A DNA stretch of 19,579 nt from Suilimivivens sp963638365 (lineage in GTDB: Bacteria > Bacillota > Clostridia > Lachnospirales > Lachnospiraceae), in NCBI GenBank assembly GCA_963638365.1, contig CAVHRK010000015.1, positions 1-19,579 on the forward strand, in the 5' to 3' direction. Made by a program: the position numbers and the translations under genes. The notes under the pieces were generated by a model. The model saw only the letters and a program-made list of their open reading frames with translations. It had not been told where the DNA came from and did not search any database. Positions 15,103-19,579 of this stretch are shown one piece after another (position 1 is the stretch's first letter; each line of letters opens with the position of its first letter).

Positions 15103-15173
15103 AGCAGATGACGGGAATCGAACCCGCCTCCTCAGCTTGGGAAGCTGATGTTCTACCGATGAACTACATCTGC
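15103..15173 (-). tRNA. tRNA-Gly(CCC)
   Basis: A complete cloverleaf of 71 bases. The acceptor stem is GCAGATG with CATCTGC. The D arm GTTC/GAAC encloses a 7-base loop. The anticodon stem TCAGC/GCTGA encloses loop TTCCCAA, which gives anticodon CCC (decoding GGG). The T arm is GCGGG/CCCGT around TTCGATT, and the discriminator is U73, as usual for bacterial tRNA-Gly. CCA is not encoded and must be added. It has its own promoter (15184-15212) and terminator (15052-15088). Confidence 0.97.
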
Positions 15174-15183
15174 AATATGGCTT

Positions 15184-15212
15184 ATCATACCCCGACTTTT
15201 CCAAAATGTAAA
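15184..15212 (-). promoter_or_regulatory. Promoter of tRNA-Gly
   Basis: On the minus strand: -35 TTTACA (15207-15212), a 17-base spacer, -10 TATGAT (15184-15189). Transcription should begin about four bases before the mature tRNA 5' end at 15173, leaving almost nothing for RNase P to remove. Confidence 0.82.
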
Positions 15213-15225
15213 CAGTGGGCATGAT

Positions 15226-15264
15226 CCATTTACTGTACCTTATTTACTATGCCTTATTTACGAG
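15226..15264. repeat. Three short AT-rich tandem repeats upstream of the tRNA promoter
   Basis: Three related units of 12-14 bases, CCATTTACTGTA, CCTTATTTACTATG and CCTTATTTACGAG, stand head to tail between the HAD stop codon and the tRNA -35. They may act as an UP-like element or operator, or be chance. Confidence 0.5.
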
Positions 15265-15270
15265 ATCCGC

Positions 15271-15930
15271 TTATTTTTCCTTCTGACTTTCCAGAAAATC
15301 CCTCAGATCAAGCAGGGAATCCAGCTTCTGTTCCGTCAGTTCCAGAATTTCCGGGGTTGGCTGTAACAGATCCGGAATCATAATCGCTTTCATTCCAGCC
15401 GCATGAGCGGAACGGATTCCATTGTAGGAATCTTCCACGGCATAGCATTCCTTTGGATCCACCTTTAAAAGCTCACAGGCTTTCAGATAAATATCCGGAT
15501 CCGGTTTGCTTTTCGTCACCATATCTCCGCAGACAATCGCATCAAAGTCATCCAGAATACCAACTGTCTTCATCTGACGGCGTACCGCTTCCTCTTTTGT
15601 CGAAGAGGCAAGTCCGATCCGGTAGTTCTCCTTTTTCAGATAAGCAAATAACTCATGCACCCCAGGCTTTTCAGGGATTCCCTCATCCGCCTCATGCTTA
15701 TAAAAAATATCATTGGCTGCCTGCACATAACTCTCGCAGGGGTGTTCCTTTCCATACGCTTTCTGGAACAGCGCCTCCGTCTGCGTCACTGTAATTCCGA
15801 TACACTGCTTTGCAACCTCTTCCACATTGGGCAGATTCAACTCCTCTGCCAGCTTTTTCCAGCATCTCATAAACACCGCCTCGGTATCAATGAGCACGCC
15901 ATCCATATCAAACACAATATTCTTAATCAT
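15271..15930 (-). CDS. HAD-superfamily phosphatase / beta-phosphoglucomutase-like
   Basis: A cytosolic HAD subfamily IA hydrolase of 219 residues. Motif I is FDMDGVL, with nucleophile D8 and acid/base D10. An alpha-helical cap sits at about 15-85. Motif II is LASSTK, motif III the lysine in TKSKPDPDIY, and motif IV VEDSYNGIRSA. The SKPDPDIY and EDSxxGI blocks are shared by beta-phosphoglucomutases and sugar-phosphate phosphatases, so the substrate is probably a phosphosugar, but no sugar genes are near. ATG 15930 is used, with GAGAGG/GGAG upstream; an in-frame TTG at 15939 is too close to the ribosome site. It follows mazG by 19 bases and is likely cotranscribed with it. Confidence 0.9.
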   Translation of the reverse strand: MIKNIVFDMDGVLIDTEAVFMRCWKKLAEELNLPNVEEVAKQCIGITVTQTEALFQKAYGKEHPCESYVQAANDIFYKHEADEGIPEKPGVHELFAYLKKENYRIGLASSTKEEAVRRQMKTVGILDDFDAIVCGDMVTKSKPDPDIYLKACELLKVDPKECYAVEDSYNGIRSAHAAGMKAIMIPDLLQPTPEILELTEQKLDSLLDLRDFLESQKEK

Positions 15931-15949
15931 TTTCTCCAAACCTCTCGCA

Positions 15950-16393
15950 TTACCTGGCAGCTTCTGTTTTCTGCTGCTTCTTTTCTTTTTCTTTCTTCTT
16001 GACTTCCTTCCAGAGTGCCAGGCTTTCTTCCGGCGTCTCCGGACGCTTCACATCCCCAAACACATGCGGATGACGGCGGATCATCTTTTCGGAAAGCCCC
16101 TGCACCACATCCTCAAAAGTAAAGGCTCCTCTCTCTTTGGCAATCTCCGTATGCAAAAGCACCAGTAACAGCACATCTCCCAGTTCTTCACAGAGATTCT
16201 CGTCATCCTGATTATCAATCGCCTGCATGACTTCCTCCGTTTCGTCCATGAAACACTTCTTCAAAGACTCATGCGTCTGCTCCCTGTCCCAGGAGCATCC
16301 ATCCGGGCTGCGCAGCACTTCTATGATTTCCAGAAGTTCCTGCATATCATGTGGGGCCTCTTCGTTATAGGTTTTGTCGTTAATTTCTCTCAT
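15950..16393 (-). CDS. mazG: MazG nucleoside triphosphate pyrophosphohydrolase (single domain)
   Basis: MazG proteins hydrolyse NTPs or aberrant dNTPs to NMP and pyrophosphate and help in nucleotide sanitation or lowering alarmones. The protein has 147 residues, one MazG domain instead of the two in E. coli MazG. The N-terminal CSWDREQTHESL (33-44) is the family signature. Metal-binding acidic residues are in DETEE (50-54) and EELGD (69-73). RRHPHVFGD follows near 108. The C-terminal tail after about 130 is K/E/Q-rich and probably disordered. ATG 16393 is preferred because GGAG is eight bases upstream; ATG 16399 lies too close to it. A 14-bp inverted repeat sits between this gene and the preceding membrane protein gene. 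Confidence 0.92.
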   Translation of the reverse strand: MREINDKTYNEEAPHDMQELLEIIEVLRSPDGCSWDREQTHESLKKCFMDETEEVMQAIDNQDDENLCEELGDVLLLVLLHTEIAKERGAFTFEDVVQGLSEKMIRRHPHVFGDVKRPETPEESLALWKEVKKKEKEKKQQKTEAAR

Positions 16394-16422
16394 TTGCATT
16401 TCTCCGTTTTCTTAAATATTGG

Positions 16423-16470
16423 AACGATTCAGAACCGCATACGTCATATAAATGATGGCTCTGAATCGTT
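16423..16470 (-). repeat. 14-bp inverted repeat between the small membrane gene and mazG
   Basis: Arms 16423-16436 and 16457-16470 match at 13 of 14 bases; the odd pair is G-U in the minus-strand RNA. They enclose 20 bases containing a small TCAT/ATGA hairpin. One arm overlaps the stop codon of the upstream gene. No T run follows on either strand, so it is not a typical terminator. Confidence 0.72.
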
Positions 16471-16798
16471 ATAGTTTCTCATACAGGTCATACATTTTCT
16501 GAACGGAATTCTCCAGGAAATAATAATGCCGGATGTAAGGAATCAGCAGAACAAGCAGTGCTGCCGTAACCAGATACATGGCGGGATATTCCCCCACAAT
16601 TGCAATTCCAATCGACAAAAAAGTGAGGATCGCAAACAAAATGGTTACCAGAAGATGCACCAGCCGTTCATGCTGATAAAAAGAAAGATGCACGAGATAT
16701 TCCTGCCGGAATTTCTCCCTCTCCTGCTCACTTAACTTGTCTTTGTTCTGCAGCCATTCTTCAGTTAATAAAAGGTATGTTTTAATTCTCTTTTCCAT
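16469..16798 (-). CDS. Small two-helix membrane protein, unknown function
   Basis: I do not recognise this 109-residue protein. A charged helical N-terminal part (1-45, rich in E, K, Q and R) is followed by two membrane helices at about 47-68 and 74-92. A short C-terminal helix, HYYFLENSVQKMYDLYEKL, ends the protein. ATG 16798 is taken as the start because an extended -10 (16808-16816) places transcription only about three bases upstream; there is no Shine-Dalgarno sequence. A longer frame back to 16828 would begin upstream of the promoter. It may head a transcript including mazG and the HAD gene, as no promoter or classical terminator is visible between them. Confidence 0.68.
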   Translation of the reverse strand: MEKRIKTYLLLTEEWLQNKDKLSEQEREKFRQEYLVHLSFYQHERLVHLLVTILFAILTFLSIGIAIVGEYPAMYLVTAALLVLLIPYIRHYYFLENSVQKMYDLYEKL

Positions 16799-16807
16799 AG
16801 TAGTTCC

Positions 16808-16816
16808 AGTATAGCA
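16808..16816 (-). promoter_or_regulatory. Extended -10 promoter with almost no leader
   Basis: On the minus strand: TGCTATACT, then GGAACTACT and ATG at 16798. The expected start at about 16801 leaves a three-base leader. No good -35 is visible. The layout parallels the promoter at 6312-6320. Confidence 0.58.
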
Positions 16817-16906
16817 CAATTTCATCAATAAGACACTTGAACTTTTTTCCGTACCATGTCAAGATTAGTATAGACTAACTGCAAAAAACAACGGAGGTAC
16901 ATACAA

Positions 16907-17386
16907 ATGCTTATCATTCAGTTAATTCTTTATTGTCTTATCTTTACCTGTATTGTAAAGGCCGCGGTAATCGGTGGAGCCGTGAACGGCTTATACTTTT
17001 ATCCCAAATCGGTGCAGGATCGCGCCATTGAAATCGGCCTTATGACAAAAGAACGCATGAATAAAAGGCGCAAAATCTTTATGAGCGCATTCTATATCAT
17101 CATGCTCGTGTCCCTGGTTCTGATTATTGGTCTTTGGAATCAGGTATCCGATTTTAAAACAGCTTATTTACAGGCACTCCTGTTCCTTCTGGTAATGAAC
17201 TGGTATGACGGAATCTTCATTGATAAAGTCTGGGTAGGCCACAGCTCCTTCTGGATCCTGCCCGGTCTTGAGGATATGCCCTTTACCAGATCCTGGGGCG
17301 ATATGTTTAAGAAGCGCATCTTTCTTTCCCTAATCTGGGTTGTCGGTGCTGCTCTTGTTGCAGGACTGGTTGTATTGATCTTCTAA
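16907..17386 (+). CDS. Four-helix integral membrane protein, unknown function
   Basis: The 159-residue protein has membrane helices at about 3-26, 57-77, 86-104 and 136-158. Between the first two is a charged loop with YFYPKSVQDRAIEIGLMTKE and MNKRRK. After the third helix comes a W-rich segment with MNWYDGIFIDKVWVGH, which ends in D/K/H residues near the membrane. I recall no characterised relative. GGAGG lies nine bases before ATG 16907 and fixes the start. A strong terminator follows the stop. It is transcribed divergently from the small two-helix gene, with about 100 bases between starts, and is monocistronic. Confidence 0.75.
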   Translation: MLIIQLILYCLIFTCIVKAAVIGGAVNGLYFYPKSVQDRAIEIGLMTKERMNKRRKIFMSAFYIIMLVSLVLIIGLWNQVSDFKTAYLQALLFLLVMNWYDGIFIDKVWVGHSSFWILPGLEDMPFTRSWGDMFKKRIFLSLIWVVGAALVAGLVVLIF

Positions 17387-17401
17387 TATCGTCAAGCAGA
17401 A

Positions 17402-17433
17402 AGGCTGCCCGTGATACGGACAGCCTGTTTTTT
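17402..17433 (+). terminator. Rho-independent terminator of the four-helix gene
   Basis: An 11-bp stem with one mismatch (17402-17412 with 17416-17426), loop GAT, then G and six Ts. It sits between two convergent genes. On the minus strand the T run is short, so it is weaker in that direction. Confidence 0.87.
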
Positions 17434-18349
17434 ACCACTCTCTGAAAAAGGAAACCAGTTTGTTCCAGCTTTCCTGTCTTGCCTTCCGGCATTCCAACGG
17501 ATACTCTGCTTCCATGGTCATAATCTTTTGAAGGATCTTCTGGGTAGCTTCTTCGCTTTTTCCATTATAAGAAAGACATTCCGGTGGAACGGCCAGATAA
17601 TGACTCGCTTTTTCATAAATGACACATTCATGGCGATAGGGAAACTTCTTCTCCTCCAATACGTTCATAATCCGTGGAAAAGCCAGGTCCGAAGGCCAGG
17701 TATCATCATATGCCGGTGCCAGTAATAAAACATCCCCATGGATATTTTCTACTTTAATACGGCTATCGTCCGTCCGGTTCTTGAAACACTCATTATAATA
17801 AAAGCGGTTCATTGCTTTCGATCCATAGCGCGGATCCTTTTTCCATGTACGCAACGTTTTCCCCAGATGTGACAAGGCTTCTGCCGGTTCATAAGGAACG
17901 TCTTCTCCATGATAGGAAAAATAGGATTTATGCTGCCGGAAGAAGAAGTACTTACAACCCTCAACCACAAAATCAAAGCCGGACACGGAAACCACACAGG
18001 AAATTTCCGGCAGATAAGACGCACACAACAACGTATATGCTGCACCAAGTGAAAGTCCGGTCATGCCGATCTTGCGGATCAATACTGCATCGTAGCTTTT
18101 CAGAAATGCTACGGCCTTTTCTGCGTAATCGACCGGAATCCATACCGTATGCGGTGATAAGGGCTTCCACAAATAATATCCCAATGACAGTACATGAAAC
18201 CCCTCCTTACATAAGGCCTGCGCACGCTGCTCTACATTTTCCCGGTTTTCCCCACTTCCACCAACAAAAATAATAGCTTTCTCCGTAGGAGTTGCACTCT
18301 CATAAAACGTGCCAAGAAAACCTTCCTTCTCTAAAGTACACTGATACAT
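17432..18349 (-). CDS. Alpha/beta hydrolase of the BAAT/acyl-CoA thioesterase C-terminal type
   Basis: A cytosolic alpha/beta hydrolase with 305 residues. The oxyanion strand is IIFVGGSGENRE (27-38) and the nucleophile elbow is TGLSLGA with S100. The acid is probably D215 or D216 in APAYDDTWPS, and the base H250 in KASHYLAVPP. The DDTWPS block and a histidine followed by a PP segment fit the BAAT_C family (bile acid-CoA:amino acid N-acyltransferase and acyl-CoA thioesterases). Here the nucleophile is serine, not the cysteine of true BAAT, which suggests a hydrolase. The N-terminal BAAT domain is absent. AGAGG eight bases before ATG 18349 fixes the start. The Rpn gene ends 50 bases upstream and cotranscription is possible. 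Substrate unknown. Confidence 0.78.
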   Translation of the reverse strand: MYQCTLEKEGFLGTFYESATPTEKAIIFVGGSGENRENVEQRAQALCKEGFHVLSLGYYLWKPLSPHTVWIPVDYAEKAVAFLKSYDAVLIRKIGMTGLSLGAAYTLLCASYLPEISCVVSVSGFDFVVEGCKYFFFRQHKSYFSYHGEDVPYEPAEALSHLGKTLRTWKKDPRYGSKAMNRFYYNECFKNRTDDSRIKVENIHGDVLLLAPAYDDTWPSDLAFPRIMNVLEEKKFPYRHECVIYEKASHYLAVPPECLSYNGKSEEATQKILQKIMTMEAEYPLECRKARQESWNKLVSFFREW

Positions 18350-18399
18350 CTGTCGTTCCTCTCTTTTCTGTCCTAATTTCTGCATCCTATGACTTTCTT

Positions 18400-19440
18400 T
18401 TATTCCCAGTAAAATGCCACCTTCTCTTTTGCCTGCTCCTCATCCAGATTGCAGTTCTTCATCAGCTTCTGAGCCGCCACTTCCTGATCTCCGCCCATTT
18501 CTTTACATATGGAAATAATGGATCGAATGGTATTCTCCCTGTTTTTATCCAGTTCCTCCTGCGCTCTCTGCCGCTCTTTTTCTATGCCAATCTTTTCCCC
18601 GATCTCTTTCCCAATCTCCCGTTCATCTCTTCGAATCAGTTCCATTTCACGTTCCTCGTCATATTCAAAAATGCTCATCTTAACTACCTCAGCCCTTTGC
18701 TTCAACAAAAAATCCTTCAATATATCATGTCGGATACAGTACTCAATCGCTTCTTCCACTGCCTGCTCCAATGGCATACTTGCACTGTTGTGCCGAACCT
18801 GTTCTACATACTGCGTATATTGTTTTAATACCGGACACTGCTCTTTTAAGTCTTCATTCATTTCCGTATTAATATTCAATATCGTTACCTTTAATTCCAG
18901 TTCCGGATCCTCTGTCGGTACTTCAAATGCTTCCGATAGTCTTAAAATCCTTTTCTCCGGCTTATCCTCTACTCCATTATAGAATACCACAAAATGCGGA
19001 GTTGGTAACTTAATTAATTTCGAACTGTACAACGATTGATCTTTCACATAGACCTGTAGCAGCTCTGCTACATAAAATAAATCCCGTAAGGGCATATTCA
19101 GATTGTAAGTGGACTGATGCTCATACAGGTTCACTTCGTTCATAATCAAAAACGAAATGTCATTCTGCATTCCCATATAGATTGCATTGTCTAACATATT
19201 AAATGTAATCTGCGAAGCATCCGTATAACTTGTCCCATTCAAAGCATTATACAGAGACAGCGCATTCTCTGGTTCCCTAAACAGCATCCGGCTTACCGTG
19301 TCCTTGTAATTTCTCTGTACTTTTGCTTCTCTTGTTATTTCCTTGACTGTTTTCCCTGCTACTTCTACTGCCTTTGCTGTTACTTCTGCTGTTTTTGTTA
19401 CTCCCTCTGTCACTTCTTTGGTTACTTTTACTTCTCCCAT
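18400..19440 (-). CDS. Rpn/PD-(D/E)XK family nuclease-like protein
   Basis: This belongs to the Rpn (recombination-promoting nuclease)/transposase_31-like group common in gut Clostridia, with a PD-(D/E)XK nuclease core. The protein has 346 residues. An unusual K/T/V/E-rich helical extension covers 1-40. YKDTVSRMLFRE starts the family domain at about 45. Likely catalytic residues are D94 in NDISF and E107/Q109 in YEHQST, followed by NMPLRDL and the conserved LPTPHFVVFYNG (145-156). A long charged C-terminal coiled coil runs at about 255-325. GGAGG five bases before ATG 19440 fixes the start. The frame stays open with an ATG at 19575 and on to the window edge, so an upstream extension cannot be fully excluded. 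It is intact, not a remnant; no inverted repeats mark it as a transposon. Confidence 0.87.
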   Translation of the reverse strand: MGEVKVTKEVTEGVTKTAEVTAKAVEVAGKTVKEITREAKVQRNYKDTVSRMLFREPENALSLYNALNGTSYTDASQITFNMLDNAIYMGMQNDISFLIMNEVNLYEHQSTYNLNMPLRDLFYVAELLQVYVKDQSLYSSKLIKLPTPHFVVFYNGVEDKPEKRILRLSEAFEVPTEDPELELKVTILNINTEMNEDLKEQCPVLKQYTQYVEQVRHNSASMPLEQAVEEAIEYCIRHDILKDFLLKQRAEVVKMSIFEYDEEREMELIRRDEREIGKEIGEKIGIEKERQRAQEELDKNRENTIRSIISICKEMGGDQEVAAQKLMKNCNLDEEQAKEKVAFYWE

Positions 19441-19579
19441 ATCTTCCTCCCTTTGCGGGAAGATAAAAAGTGGACCAGTCAACGTTCCATATAAATGTTC
19501 ACCTAAGTCACATAAACCAATGTCTGCTTTCCTTCCTCCCGCCTTTTCAATTGTTTGAATGTGATTTAAAAGCATGGAT

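Noticed and set aside
15010..15222. Longer 5' extension of the DUF2752 gene to 15222
   Set aside because: It is the translation of tRNA-Gly and its terminator and lies upstream of the gene's promoter.
19441..19579. Upstream in-frame extension of the Rpn gene to the window edge
   Set aside because: A GGAGG site at proper distance supports ATG 19440. The extension has no similarity I recognise, though the window edge prevents full exclusion.
1..19579. CRISPR arrays, insertion sequences, phage genes, toxin-antitoxin pairs
   Set aside because: No regularly spaced repeats, transposase, integrase or paired small toxin-antitoxin genes were found. MazG here is the pyrophosphohydrolase and has no MazE/MazF beside it.

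Overview
The window looks like a chromosomal stretch from a low-to-mid GC Gram-positive anaerobe, most likely a Clostridia member of the Lachnospiraceae. This rests on strong GGAGG-type ribosome binding sites, sigma-A promoters with TGn extended -10 elements, an AgrC-type sensor kinase, a long-form HPF, an NlpC/P60 wall hydrolase with SH3b domains, and an Rpn/PD-(D/E)XK protein of the kind common in gut Clostridia. The family placement is inference from general knowledge; no search was run. I see no insertion sequence, integrase, phage gene or CRISPR array.

Layout. (1) 2-1267 (+): the 3' part of an AgrC-like sensor histidine kinase that enters from the left edge. (2) 3203-1303 (-): hflK-hflC, two membrane-anchored SPFH proteins. 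(3) 3394-4506 (+) and 6305-4503 (-): an M23 endopeptidase and a large polytopic, possibly GT-C type, membrane protein; they converge and share overlapping stop codons. (4) 6918-6391 (-): hpf with its own terminator and promoter. It is followed upstream by a gene-free AT-rich stretch of about 390 bases with DnaA-box-like sequences. (5) 8696-7443 (-): a secreted SH3b-NlpC/P60 hydrolase between a consensus promoter and a strong terminator. (6) 11399-8813 (-): a probable three-gene unit of secreted metzincin-like protease, SDR reductase and thioredoxin reductase. (7) Divergent shikimate-kinase-like gene (-) and RluA-family pseudouridine synthase (+). (8) 15212-13200 (-): a very compact block of tRNA-Gly(CCC), a DUF2752 protein and a zinc-ribbon/DUF898 membrane protein. 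(9) 16798-15271 (-): small membrane protein, MazG pyrophosphohydrolase and HAD phosphatase. (10) 16907-17386 (+): a four-helix membrane protein of unknown function. (11) 18349-17432 (-): BAAT-type alpha/beta hydrolase, and 19440-18400 (-): Rpn-type nuclease.

How it works together. Most genes are housekeeping or envelope functions: membrane protein quality control (HflKC), wall remodelling (M23, NlpC/P60), ribosome hibernation, thiol redox, rRNA modification, nucleotide sanitation. I do not see one obvious multi-gene novel system. The least explained items are the DUF2752 plus zinc-ribbon/DUF898 pair beside the tRNA, the metzincin-like secreted protease, the shikimate-kinase-like protein lacking a key arginine, and a recurring promoter arrangement. 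In that arrangement an extended -10 of the form TGnTAyACTG lies so close to the start codon that two genes (starts at 6305 and 16798) should make leaderless mRNAs.

Start codons were chosen from visible ribosome binding sites and promoter positions. They often differ from the longest reading frame, and each choice is explained in its entry.
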